Shown here: one piece after another, positions 32,234 through 44,764 of the stretch | Position numbering within the stretch: the first letter of the stretch is position 1 | How the letters are laid out: each line of letters opens with the position of its first letter | Assembly: GCA_963277665.1 (NCBI GenBank) | Contig: OY728121.1 | Span: forward strand, 1,657,676,062-1,657,740,061 | Length of the DNA: 64,000 nt | Origin: Viscum album | Taxonomy: Eukaryota; Streptophyta; Magnoliopsida; Santalales; Viscaceae | Direction: 5' to 3' | The notes under the pieces: generated by a model | The model's input: only the letters and a program-made list of their open reading frames with translations | What the model was told of the DNA's origin: nothing | Databases searched by the model: none | Translations under genes and position numbers: made by a program

Positions 32234-35200
32234 GTAATAAAATTTTTTATGTGACCATTCTATATTGTGAGATGATTATAAATGTAAAAAGTAGTTTAAT
32301 TTTAATGTGTAATGAATTGGTTAACTTCAAAAATTCACAACTGGACCCAAATAGGTTAGTTGGGGCATGTTTCTTATGAGATGACCCTTTTGAGTGTTTG
32401 TAGTTTTCATAATTAAGCAACCACTATTGGGTTGCATTTGGATGAACCCTGGTTAGATTAGTGGCCCCCCCATAGGTCACCTTATCAATTAAAAAAAAAT
32501 TTATATGATAAATTTCCTAATTAAGATGAGATGTCAATAAATTTTTAATGTTTAAAAAGGAAGTTTGATATAACTTTCCTGTTTTTCCCTTGGGGAATTG
32601 GTTAAATCAGGTACAAAGAGATTTGTTTTATAATTGGTTCTTGATGTTTTGTTTTAAATATTTTAAATGCTTAAATATTAAATTTGAAGTAATGTAAGTG
32701 ATTTGAAATAGAATCATAGGTGGTGTCCCTTGTTTAAAATCCTCATGTAAGGGTATTTTAAGTTTCCCTTTATGTATCCTTGGAACAGAAGAATGAGTGT
32801 TTTCTATAGGCCGTTTTTATTTTATAAATGGATTAAATAATAGGCTCTTGAGCTAGAGAATTCAGTTATAATGACCTAGTGATAGGGTTAAACCTTTTTA
32901 TTTTTTAATGGGATGGACCATAGAAGGTAGAACCCTTATATATTAAACTCCTTACTAAGTGCATTGAGTTTTCTGATACTTGGTGCCGTTCGGGAACCAT
33001 TGTCCCTAGTATGACTCTTAGATCCTAATTAAACCCTTGTTCAGATGGGTGGTAATTTTATTCTTGGCCTTTGTTATGGGTGTAAGCATTGAGTAATGCT
33101 CGGTTTCAGTAGGTTATACATTCCTTAGGTATGGTCGTCTACTTAGTAGGTCATGTGACCCTTTATTCTTCCTCTGTGATGGATGACTTGGTATGTATTC
33201 ATCCTAGTTAATGGTAATATATAAAAATATGACTTTGGGTTAAATATCTTTTACGAACCACCTGATACTTGGATGCATAGGGTGGAAATCCTATGGATAG
33301 TATCAAGTATGTACTGTTTTCTTCTGAAACCTCAGGCTAGTATGCATTTATACATGCAGTAATCATCAAGTGCTAAATGATGTGAAAAAATGGTTGATTT
33401 CAGTGAAATCATTGAGCCTCATACTATTGAGTATGTTCTCGAGTAATCTTCATAGCAGAGTGACCTAGGATTTAAGAAAATTAGTTTGTACCAATGCTCA
33501 GGAGGACATCCTAAAGACTTAGGTGTTTTGATGTGCTGGTCAGTTTGGTTTGGATTTCTTTGTATGCTTTGGCATAGTGATCCCGACTCGGAGGAGCAAC
33601 ACACATATGTTTAAGGTGGTTTTGATATAGCGTGCTTGTGAGTGGATTTTTTTTCTCTTCTTTCTATGAATAGGACACTCCTAAGGTGGGCAGAATCATG
33701 TCTAATCTGGTAGGTGTGTCCTTCCAAGTAGAAGTAACACAACTGAATAAGACCATTTGGAAATGGTCAGATTTGATTGATTCCTTTGAGGCTTGAAAGT
33801 TTAAATCATGTCAGTGCTAGGTTTAAAACACAACTTTGATGTGTTTGGATAAGTATGAAACCTATTATAAACACCATTGGTCTTGGATGGACTCTAGTGG
33901 TTAAATTATGAAAGATCACAGATTGCCTGCGGTGGTGAAGGCTTGTGATCAGTTTGTGTTGGTGCATCGGTAAGTGAAGCCAAGCTTATTTCAAAGAAAG
34001 TTGACTAGTAGTGGTTCAACTATTCCCCTTCTAGTTTTCTTAGATCTCCTATTAGTTTACTTTGTCTAAGAAACAAGCACGTCCTCTATCTTGACTTCAT
34101 CTTAGATGCATTAAGAGAGAATCGATCATATGCCACGCTAAATCTTTAAAAGCTATTGGGATTGTTTGGGTGATTTTTTCAATGTCACACACTGGATTTG
34201 TGGTTCTTGATTTAGGATTAGTTTATTTTGAGTGACCCTTAGGTTCCCAAGTAGGAACACCTTGGATGGAATATTGGAGACCCGTCATTCTTTCCTTTGA
34301 CTTGACTACTAGGAGGATGCCACTCTAGGCTCAGTCAATGATCTGAAGTGGATGTATTGGCTTTGTACCAACATCTCACTTGTAATCATAGAGTATGGAA
34401 TAACTTGGTTAGTTCCCACGACTCCAGTTAAATGAATATGTGGTTACCCTAGACTTGTGGTTTGGGTTAGAGAAGTTGTTTAAAAAGGGTAAAGATTCTA
34501 TTGGGATGGATTTGGATTACACATTTGTTCATGTTGAGGCATGATAGTTTAAATGGTTAGGTGATGTTTTATCCAAGGAACATCACTGTAAGTAGAGTAT
34601 TGAATTTGGTGATCATTCATATTGTAAACTGTAGATGCCTTGGAAGGAGGCATTGTAGTTCTATTATAAGACACTAACCATCTAAGTCAGGTGTTTTAAG
34701 ATAATTTAGCCAAAGTGGTTCAACTTTTTGTTCTTATTGTTTTATGAGTATAGTTGGGGAAAACCATTTTAAACATTCTTTTAGGTTAAGGTGGGTGTGA
34801 TCTAAAGGTTGCTAGTTTATTTCATAAAGAGATTGAATGAATGTTTTTAATTAGGTTAATCAGGATTTGACTGTTTCTTTTGGATAAGTCTCTTCTATGA
34901 CCTCAGTTTTAATCAGATTTTCTCGGATAAACAAATCATGTCTGGAGTGTCGTTAGAATTCTTAGAACATTATTTTTAAGGAAATTCCAATTATGGAAAT
35001 ATTGTGGATTGAAATTGGACCCTTCTAATGTTAATGTCTAAGGTGGGGAGCCCCTTTTTCAGATTTTTAATAAGATGATAACATGATCATGTCTCTAGTT
35101 AATCGGGATTGAATAATAACCACCATAGTGTTTTGGTTGGGAAACAAGAGTTGGCTTGAGTTTTGACATCTTAAGTGCTGATTGCTTAAATGAATGCTTA

Positions 35201-35316
35201 GAGGTTCGTTGGGAATTTTGAAATGCAACATGACCATTTGAATAAGAATTAATGACCCTTTTAGGTTGGTTGATGTTTTATTAGTTCCCGAAGGCTTCTT
35301 AGGGATGAGAATTTTT

Positions 35317-35329
35317 AAGGTGGGGAGGT
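35317..35329 (+). other. Polypurine tract of element B
   Basis: AAGGTGGGGAGGT directly before the TGTAATGACC start of the 3' LTR. Confidence 0.75.
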
Positions 35330-36489
35330 TGTAATGACCAATGTTTTTGGAATGGATGAAAATCCAAAGGAATTTAAACTTTTGGCCTTTACTGGATGGG
35401 ATGTTATTTGAACTAGGATTCTAAACATAATTCTAAGAGTTGGAACACTTTAATGTGTTTTTTGTAGACTTAGTTAAAGGCTATAGAGGTTTCTTGGGTG
35501 TTTATTCAAGTTCTAGGAGTATCAAGGTCCAAAAATCAAAGGTTTGGAGGGTCTATGTAGGGTACATGGTTTTTCTAAAACCATGAGGTCCCTCATCAGA
35601 AAATCATGTGGTTGAAGCAAAGGAGCAGAAATTCCCCGCATGGGATGTTCATGGATTTTCCAAAACATGCTCCCTTCTCGCACAGGTAGTTCCACTTAGG
35701 TATTACCCTCAGACTATTCATTGTATAGTTGATTCATGGTTAGGGTAATCGTGTAGGCCAAACTGTGCGTGGGGGTTTCTTAAGAAATGGGTGCTGCATG
35801 GTTATCGCACGGTTTATCCAAACCATGTGTCCAAACCGTGTGCTTGGTTTCTTGGGTGAAATCACCAAATTTCCCTTAATGAAGTTAAATTTTATTTTTC
35901 ATTATTTCTTCCTCCTCCTTCAGCCACTTGAGATCCTCCCTATGTGCTGTGGGTTTCCTCTACTCCCTAACATAGTCATGGATGGATCTCCCACGTCTAA
36001 AGCTAGATTTGATAGCCGTTGGTCACTATAGTTCTATATAGAAAAGATCTTGATTCCTTTTTAATATTTCTTCTTTTAATATCCTCTTAGATGTGCAATT
36101 TAGGTGTAAGATAATTTCCCCTATTTTCAGAGAAAAGGTATGTTTCTTTGATTTCTTCCAAATCGGGTTGAATAAGAACTTGATATTGGACGAGTGATTC
36201 GTCCTAATAATGAGGTAGGTATTCTATAGATTTTCCAAAACTTTTACATCAATTTATGAATAGTGTGTTTATGTTGCGCATTTAAATTTTCCAAGAATCA
36301 CCTTTTAATTGGGTTCTTTATATCAGATTGATCATCGCACCTAGATACACTCCCTATGATCATTGTTTAGTAGTTTGAGGTTTCTAACCTCGATCAAGGA
36401 CACCCTGTGGGTGTGCCAGTATGAATTTAAATTTATAATTAATTGTTTACAAATTCTTGAAACTCCTTATAAGAATTATTCTTGGACTA
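35330..36489 (+). mobile_element. Element B 3' LTR, first segment
   Basis: It begins TGTAATGACCAATG and is parallel to 10737-11307 and then to 24878-25450. At 35868-35900 it reads through CTTAATGAAGTTAAATTTTATT without a break, which is the empty form of the array A insertion site. It ends at GACTA (36485-36489), where G2 is inserted. The plus ORF at 35765-36031 crosses this AT-rich LTR and has no domain. Confidence 0.75.
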
Positions 36490-39130
36490 TGTAACATCCT
36501 GATCTGGGGTCCACTTAACCCGTTCCCTGAGCCATTGGGTCACATGGCCTCAAGCGCACCTTCCCGTATGCGCCAAATAGCAGTAAGGGTGTAAAGGTAG
36601 TTTGATGGGGAGACCATAACCGCTTATCAGAGTGTCACAACAAATAAAAATAGATACAATCAACAATGGAAACATAATATAAATAGATATAATCAATAAA
36701 CTAACATGGAAGTGTAAACAAATAACTAAATAATTAAGCATTGGAATAAATAGATAACTAAATTTATAATATAATCAAAAGACTATAAGGAAATTTCTGA
36801 TACATGGATGCATGGAATTATATAATATAGAAAGGAACAAGCAGATACATGCATGATATACAAAATAATAAAACAAAAAAAGAACAAAAACTACTCCAAG
36901 TATCCTGAGCCTATACCCGATCCTATTATCTTAATCTCTAACTAAGTAAGAAAATCAACAATTTGTAGTAGGGTCTTTACCCTTATCAATACATGCAGAA
37001 AGATAGTATTCTCAGGTACCAAAGGTAGACCGAGTGGGGTGTGAGATAAAAATCTCAGTAGGCCACTACCAATGTTGTCTACATGTAACCCGAGTAGTGC
37101 TCGTAACTAAACAATGCACATGTATGATAAGAATAGTAAAAAAATACTGAAATAAATAACCAGCCCACTCAAGTTCTTATAGAACACCTGGTGGGTCTAC
37201 TTGCTTCATCTCATGGCTGGAATATAATTCTGAGCATTTATTTTATATATATTAGTAATATATATATAGTATAATTATATATTGGATACACCTATATGAA
37301 CCAAGTGTGTGTAGATGCCTAATGGATGTATAGCTAGAATACTAGTTTCTAACTAGACCAAGGAATAACTCAAACATCCATAACCAGTCTAAATGAGCCT
37401 ATAAGATCATGCAATAGGTTACATGAACTACATCCCAAGAAGAGTGAGAGACATCATGCAATAACACTCATGATGGCGAGTGAGCCACCATAGAAACACT
37501 CCAATCAGGGAGCATGACATATAAATCCCAACTCCCATATGGTATCACTGGTGTGAGTCCCCATTCTCAACACCCAATGTAAGGGAGTGTGATTTCCCTC
37601 CTAGATCAACACCCCTTACCATCGTACACAACCTCTATAAAGGCATATTATAATTAATATTCAACATGAGAAAATACCTATCATGTAATATGTTTACCAA
37701 TCCTTTAAATATAAATAAGGAATATCCATGTTTATAACATAAAATATGAGGCAACACCTTTCACATGCTCCTTTAGTCAATTTCATTACATCAAGGATTT
37801 TCAATTCATAATGATCATTTTGTTCAAGCATAAACAAGAGGCATGGTTCCACAATCCTTTAAGTGTCATACATTTAATTAATTAAATTTATTTGATATAG
37901 GGAAATCCATCATGAGAATTCATCTCAATTAAAATAAAGCCATTCAAATTTTCAAAACATGTTAATACCATTTATAAGGTTCAAAGGCATTTAGGGGATG
38001 CCTTGGTCATTTAATGTAATTGCCTACTTGGATAATCCCAATCATTGGTTGGTCAAACCCTTAGGAGGGGCATGGATTACAATTAAAAAAACATATATTA
38101 AGGGTAATTACATTTAAAAACCAAGACAAAATCTAAATTGAGTTTCGGTAAAATTGAATCAATTGTCCAAAAAGGAAAATTCTATGTGGCACACCCATGG
38201 GGTGACTATATAAGGCATTTAAAAGCTCTAACACACCAAATAAGACTCAATAAACATATATCTAAGTGAAATGGTTAATTATAAATAATGGAATCAATAT
38301 AAATTGGATACTTGGTAAAGTTCATTAGACAACATGAAAACATAATTTAGAAATGACCAAAACTCAAGGGTAAAACAATGTGACCACCTACCTTAAGGCC
38401 GTAGATGACTCCTCACTCAGTATCAACCTTAGATTCAAAATAGGTTGTAAGATATTTAAGAAAAGGTCCAATTTGATGAAAATAGGGCATATGATCCTAC
38501 AATTAAATAGTATAATTAATGGAAATAAAAACTTTTATAAGTGTTGAGAGACTAGGGGATATTATCAAGAAATATCTAACACTTATGACAGATCAAAGAT
38601 CATACACTGGATGAAGAACTTACAAGGATTCCTAGATTTAAGTGATTTGGAGATCAAAGGAGGAGGAAGCTCCTGTTTCATCTTCTAGAGGAAGAAGGAA
38701 AAGGGAAATAAGGTATAAAAGTTAAATGAAGGTAAAAATAAAATTTCCACCCAAAATTTGGGGGCACACAATTTAGGTGCATTGTTTACAAACCATGTGT
38801 AAACCATGTAGCAACCCTCTTTCTGAAAACCATTAGATGTCACATGGACATGCACCTTGGCCCACACAGTTGTAGAAAAACTATGCGGCCTACAAGTTCC
38901 CCTATGTACAACTGCTAAATTTTAGACAAACCTTGTGGCCTGGGCTTCATGGTTAAAACAAATTCTACGACCCAGTTTCTAGAACATTTTTTTCAGAACT
39001 CCAGGATCTGAAAAAGCCTTGAACAGTCCTAACACCTTACTCAGGACAAAGTACACCTTTAACATGATTATGTAAAGGATTAAATTTAAAAAAAATTATT
39101 TGTACCTTCATTGAAAAATGGGTCGTTATA
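36490..39130 (-). mobile_element. G2 3' LTR
   Basis: Similar throughout to 44765-47402. The element-start end here reads TATAACGACCC on the minus strand (TG mutated to TA); the other copy has TGTAACAACCC. It differs from its partner at many sites, so G2 is not recent. Small ORFs inside (36550-36741, 38685-38867) are accidental. Confidence 0.8.
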
Positions 39131-39144
39131 ACCTCTCCTCCTCA
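39131..39144 (-). other. Polypurine tract of G2
   Basis: Minus-strand GAGGAGGAGAGGT, next to the 3' LTR. Confidence 0.75.
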
Positions 39145-40690
39145 AAGAAACTCATCCTTGAGTTGGACTTCTGAGGTTAAAGAGGAATCATTAACAATGA
39201 TTTCTGGCTATTGAGAATGTATATCATCTTCCTTCTCCTAGGTCTCATCCTACACCCAATCATTCTTCCATAGCACCCGTACCAAAGGAAAAAACCTGCC
39301 TCAGAGTGTCTTCATGCTCTGATCCACTATACGCATGGGATACTACTCAAAGTAAGCATCCATATCCAATTAAACCTCATCAGTCTGAAAGGCATGTGAT
39401 GGGTCTGGATAGTATAAGAGAAACTAAGATACATGAAATACATCATGCATACACTAGTATCTCTGAGGAGGCACCAACTAAAAAGCCACTAGTTTGATCC
39501 ATTTAACATTCTCAAAGGGTGAAAAAAACCTCAGTGAGAGATTACCCTACTTCTGAATATGTCTATGTCCCAACCTGGGTGATACTTGTATGAAAACCCA
39601 CTCTCTGACTTGGAACTCAAGAGGTCACCGATATCTATTGGCATATAATTGCTGTTTGGACTGATTTGTCAACTTTCGCTTCATGATCAGCTGTACCTAT
39701 ACTGTAGTATCCTATATAATATGTGATCCAAGTATAGATACTTTAACTGCCTCTAACTAGCACATAGGTGAGTAGAAAGGCCTACCATATAAGGCTTTAT
39801 ATGGATCTATCTAAATGGTATCCTGAAAGCTATTATTATAGGAAAACTCGATGAGGGGAATGTGTTTCTCCCAATAACCTCCAAAGTCCTGGACACATGC
39901 ACAAAAAATTTCCTCTAACACCTAAATCATACACTCTATCTTTCCTTCGGTCTATGGGTGATAGGCCATGCTTAGAAGTACCTGCATACCCAAGGCCTTT
40001 TTCAACCCCTACTAGAACCACAATGTAAAATGAGCATCTCTATCAGATATGATAGAACTAGAATCTCTATGAATATGTACAACCTCTCTGATGTACATCC
40101 TAGATCATCTACCTTGAAGGTCTCTTGAATAGGTAATAAGTGTGTAACCTTCATAAAACAATCAAAAATACCCACACTATATCATTTCAATGAGGTGATC
40201 AGGGTAGAGAAATCACAAAATCCATCAATACATCATCCCATTTACACTTAAGAATGGAAAACGACTATATAATCCCTACCGTTTACTAATTTTAAACCTT
40301 CACCAACCGTCAGTTGGAACACCTAGTAATGAATCTAACAATATATCATTTCATACAAGGCCACCAATATTGGAATCAAAGATCTTGATACATTTTGGTG
40401 ACACTGAGGTGAACTACCCATGCCAAGGCATGAAATTCCTGCATCAACTCCTCTCTAATGTCTTCCAGGACCCATAAATTCCCACAGAATAATAAGGTAT
40501 CATCCCCATCCATGTTCTAACCTTAAGATGTATCATAACCTAATATTATTTCCCTCAAGATAAGGCATTTTGGATCAGATAGATGTATTATTATCACCCA
40601 TTATAGAAGATTAAAATTCACTACTATGGTTGAGAGGATAGTCTGACCATGGTCCTCCTGAAACTCAATATGTATCTCTAAGAATAAGTC
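39145..40690 (-). pseudogene. G2 integrase remnant
   Basis: Minus-strand remains of a Ty3/gypsy integrase with frameshifts and stops. The clearest part is at about 39835-40010, where shifting between frames gives SMAYHP, TEGKIECMIQVLE and GGYWEKHIPLIEFSYNNSF, the typical YHPxTDGQTERxIQxLE and IEFAYNNSxH blocks. A FHVSxL-type C-terminal part is expected toward 39300 and is poorly preserved. Confidence 0.65.
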
Positions 40691-40999
40691 CATAAGCTAC
40701 CATTCATCACCAGATTCATAAATCACATGTGTTTGAGCCTTTTGAATTAAATAATCATCTACTAAATTTCCATTTCTAGGAATGTAGGCAAGCTTGAAAT
40801 CAAATGAATATAGGTACTCAACCCACCCACACAGCCTGAGATTTAGATCCCACTGTGTGAAGATGTATTTGAGGCTTTTGTGATCATTGAATAACATAAA
40901 ATTATCTACCAATTGGTAGTGTCTCCAATAGTGTATGGTATGAACAACAATAGTAAGATCAAGGTCATGCGTTGGGTAATTACTCTCATGAGACCTCAA
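40691..40999 (-). pseudogene. G2 RNase H domain fragment
   Basis: A 100-codon open stretch with SHESNYPTHDLDL, then VHTIHYWRHYQLVDNFMLFNDHKSLKYIFTQWDLNLR and AYIPRNGNLVDDYL. These are the gypsy RNase H blocks (YPTHDLEL, WRHYL, TDHKSLKYIFTQ, NxVADALSR). In DHKSLKY the preceding T is N, and the VADALSR end is altered to VDDYLIQ. RT lies immediately upstream on this strand. Confidence 0.8.
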
Positions 41000-42240
41000 C
41001 TGATGAGACTCGTATGTGAATACTCACTCATCTTGCATTAGAACAGATCCAAGCCCGATACTTGATGCATCACAGTATACAGTATAGCTCCCACCCGACT
41101 CTGAAAAAATCAGTATCAGCACTGAATTAAACCTTCCTTTCAACTACTAAAATAATAATTCACAATATTTTAACCAAATAAATTTCACAACCTTCTTTGT
41201 CAAGACTGTAAGCAGTTCTGTAAGGCATGAGAAATCCTAGATGAAGCATCTTTAATATCCAGCTAACCCTAAGAAACTCTATATTTCAAAGACATTCTTG
41301 GAATTCTAAAAAGAAACCACAACTCTTTGTTTATATGGGTCTAATGAAACTCCTGACTCTGAGATGATGTGACCCAAGAATTAGGCTTTGTTTATCCAAA
41401 AGTGGAATTTAATAATTTTAGCATAGAGTTGGTGATCTCTCAGTGTATTCAGAATGATCTAAATATGGAATTCATGGTCATTTCTGGATCATGAATACAC
41501 TAATATATCATCAAAAAAGACAACCAAAAATTAATCTAGATATGGGCGGAATACCTGATTCATAATAAAAAATAAAACCATAGGTGTATTCATGAGTCCG
41601 AACAACATAACCAGTTAATCTCAGAGATCATAGCTTCTTTTAAAAGCTGTGTAAGGTATGTCTAAAGTCCTAACATGCACCTAATTAAATTCTGAACTCA
41701 TATATATCTTTGAAAAAAATTTATCTCCTTTTATATGATCAAATAGGTCATCTATTCAAGGCGATGGATATTGGTTCTTGATCGTGGGTTGATTAAACCA
41801 ATGGTAATCCACACAGAGCCTAAGGGTACCATCCACCTTCTTGGAAAAAAGGACTGGTGAACCCTAAGGAGAAGTGTTGGGGTGTATAAAACCTCTAGCA
41901 TCTAGATCCTTAAACTATTTCATGATCTCTATAATCTCTTTAGGTTCCATCCAATAAGGAGTAATGGTCACTGGTTCTTCTCCTAGTGCTAGCTCAATAG
42001 TAAACTCTACCTATCACATAGGAGGTAGACCAGAGAAGTCATTTGGAAAGATGTCTCTGAAATGATCCACTATAGGAGAAAAAATAGTAGGTTTAAACCC
42101 TAGGTCATCAAGGAAAATAATAGAAATATGAGATGTCACACTACCTAGCCTCTGCTGCTTGGTTCCTAATCGTGAATCTTGCACATCCCATTCACCCTTA
42201 TGCACATGTGTACTGCCCTTTGGTGATTTAAACATCACAC
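41000..42240 (-). pseudogene. pol: G2 protease end and reverse transcriptase remnant
   Basis: The open stretch at 42238-42014 ends SPIVDHFRDIFPNDFSGLPP, matching the VVREFPDVFPxxLPGLPP block at the start of gypsy RT. About 41490-41600 on the minus strand reads LMNTPMVLFFIMNQVFRPYLD, then FDDILVYS, so the RT catalytic Asp pair is still visible. The YFSKIDL and GHYEFLVMPFGL region is partly recognisable between. Stops and frameshifts interrupt the whole region, and no complete enzyme can be made. Confidence 0.75.
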
Positions 42241-43800
42241 TCCAATGATAGTTGTCAATGTGGTATCAATATGGAACTAACCAGTCCATCTCGATGATTA
42301 CATCAAATCCCATCATGTCAAGGACAAATATATTCTACATGAAAAGATAACCACCTATATCAAGGGGAAAATCCTTACAATGGTGAAAACCCTCAGATCA
42401 GATACCTAACGATGTGTCTAGAATCATAACTCCATGATAGTGTTCAATATCGAGGCCCAAAATTCCCATAACAGCCTCATATATAAAGGATTGATATGCA
42501 CCTATTTAAAATAAAGCAGACACTAAATTGGTGTCTAATATAAAATAACTCATACAATAGAAGGTCTGACACTTTTCTATCATGGATTAGTTTGGAATGC
42601 ATGTACCTAGCCAGTACCATAGCCCTGAGTCACTACCTGATTACCCTGAGTAATCCCGCTCTGCTGAAGATGAGAATCATAAGTCTGACTACATCTTCTT
42701 TGAACTCCACCCCATCCTGATCGACTGGTGGTATTCCATCTACCTTCCTATCATGATCCTTCTGTCCTTTCCCCTGACCGAGGAGTAGGTGCAGATCCCC
42801 ACTCTCTAGGAACTGGAGGGAAATTCCTATATAAACATTGAATATGTCCCATCCTATCGCAACCTATACACTCAACTAGATCATTTGGACACTAATAATT
42901 TATGTTTCCTATATTCCCACATAGGTGATAGATAAGAAAGATATTTGTGAGAGGATATTGATTGCTTCTACATCTGTGAGTAGCCTCAAAGCGCCTCTTT
43001 CTCCCATATGAAGAACCACTGATAACTCTAGGTGTCAAACCTCCCTGACTCACACCTTAAACATCCCTTAAGTTCCTATATATAATTAGGGAATGATTGA
43101 TGATTTTTTAAATGGTATTCAACCTGAACACATTGACCTACAACCAGATAGCATAAACAATCCCATCCTCGAATCACCTAGTGGTCATAAGATCATTGAA
43201 AACTATGGTAGAAGAAAATTGTTGTAGCTATGTGAAATAGGAAAAGTATTCCATAACTTACATGCTACCCTACTGTAGGTTCATGAAATATCTAACCTTT
43301 TCATCCCTTAGAGTATGGGGAAAGAAATAGTTGTAAAATATATTCTAGAAGTCATCCCATACCATGTCTCTATGCTGGTCTTATTGGGTGATGAAATCCC
43401 ACCACCTCCTGGTTGAATAAAAAAATACAAGCCTCTAACTTGAACCTCTACTATGGAGGTGTCTCTAGATGCTCTAATATAGATATGATTTATTCTAGAT
43501 AAGAATCCACAACATGAGGTCCACTATCCCTTGAAAAGGTTGGAGGATGCTATTGCTGAAACTCATGAGTCAAATCTACTATACTCGGGGTAGGTTAAAC
43601 TACACCTTAAATAGACTATAGCATACAAAGAAATAATTATAAAAAATGGGCTTCAGTTCCCACATCTGGAACAGGAAGAGGATCCACAGGTGGATCTATA
43701 GGAGGAATCACTAGTGCCTAATGTCCTGCCACCTCAGGTATGTGGTTGTCACTGCCTTTAGGGTGTATAATAGGAGGACTTCATGGAAACATAATACTAG
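42241..43800 (-). pseudogene. gag: G2 gag remnant with zinc knuckles
   Basis: On the minus strand 42835-42930 reads YHLCGNIGNINY.CPNDLVECIGCDRMGHI..LYRNFPPVP. This is a double zinc-knuckle region in which some Cys and His positions are changed and one codon is a stop. Further upstream (43700-43500) are Pro- and Asp-rich words of the gag N-terminus. Not functional. Confidence 0.6.
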
Positions 43801-44750
43801 AAAGCCAAAAAAAAAACTCCACATAATATATTTAAGAAAGTAAAAAAACTATAGATAAGAAACTAGTATAGGTGTAAATACTTCCTATAGATATGATCAT
43901 GCCTCTCTACATGCTCAAAATCTAGGTCTAGATGTTAGAACATACCATCACAGGACATAAGAACATAATATATTCCCAATACCCACTACTAAGGCTGGGT
44001 TTGAGTCTAAGTATCTATCTATCTATATATATATATATATAATATGGATGTTCCAAATTGGGGATCATATTCATTTTGAAATTATGTTTCTCAAATATTC
44101 AATCACTTTATATGGATGAATTAAATGGATTTCCATGTCTAATACATAAGGTCCCATACTCCTTAAGAACCAAATATGACATCCACTTAACACAAACCAT
44201 AACAAATTCCAACTCATACGATCGATGGTATATAGCTCAATTTGACATAATTGAATGCTTAAGGTGTCTACTTTAACCTATTCAGGAAAAAACTATTAGG
44301 TTAAAGTATGCACTTTAAGTATCAATTATGTTTTCCAACCCATGAAAGAAGTGTCAGCACAATTCAGTATAATCAAGGCACTAGTAATATGTGATAGAAA
44401 AATGCATGTTAAAAATAAACATGACATGGAAAGATTCATGACATATTAGTAATATTGTGCCTATTAATGATGAATGTAACAATGCTCCTTGCCCTCATAT
44501 AATCAGTCCAAAGATGAAATAAATCCTCAATCAAAATAATAATAATAAAAACAACACAATACGTGCATCACCCAATGGTGAAGTTGTATCAAAAGTAATA
44601 GGAAAAATTAGAAAAACAATTACAATTCAGGCAACTTAGTCTTTACCCTAAACATGGGTTCACAATGACCAAGCACAACCTATGACCAAGATCTAAGAAT
44701 TCTCAATCTCCAATCTATTTAATCTAAATAGTATGTCAAGAAAGTAACTT
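43801..44750 (-). mobile_element. G2 leader between primer site and gag, no gene seen
   Basis: AT-rich sequence with the microsatellite at 44011 and no recognisable protein. The plus ORF 44058-44276 shows no domain. Confidence 0.5.
44011..44042. repeat. TATC/AT microsatellite
   Basis: TATC repeats followed by AT repeats in the G2 leader. Confidence 0.85.
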
Positions 44751-44761
44751 CTTTGATACCA
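44751..44761 (-). other. Primer-binding site of G2
   Basis: Minus-strand TGGTATCAAAG, separated from the LTR by AAG exactly as in element B. Confidence 0.75.
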
Positions 44762-44764
44762 CTT

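Larger units (their letters stand above)
31258..35329 (+). mobile_element. Element B internal region, non-autonomous
   Basis: About 4.07 kb between the B LTRs, starting AAG plus a primer-binding site and ending with a polypurine tract. No gag, protease, RT or integrase similarity was found in either direction, only short ORFs without domains. B is therefore a large non-autonomous element. Its LTR resembles that of G2, so a G2-like element is a plausible source of proteins for it. It contains three spaced inverted repeats at 31908-32233. Confidence 0.65.
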
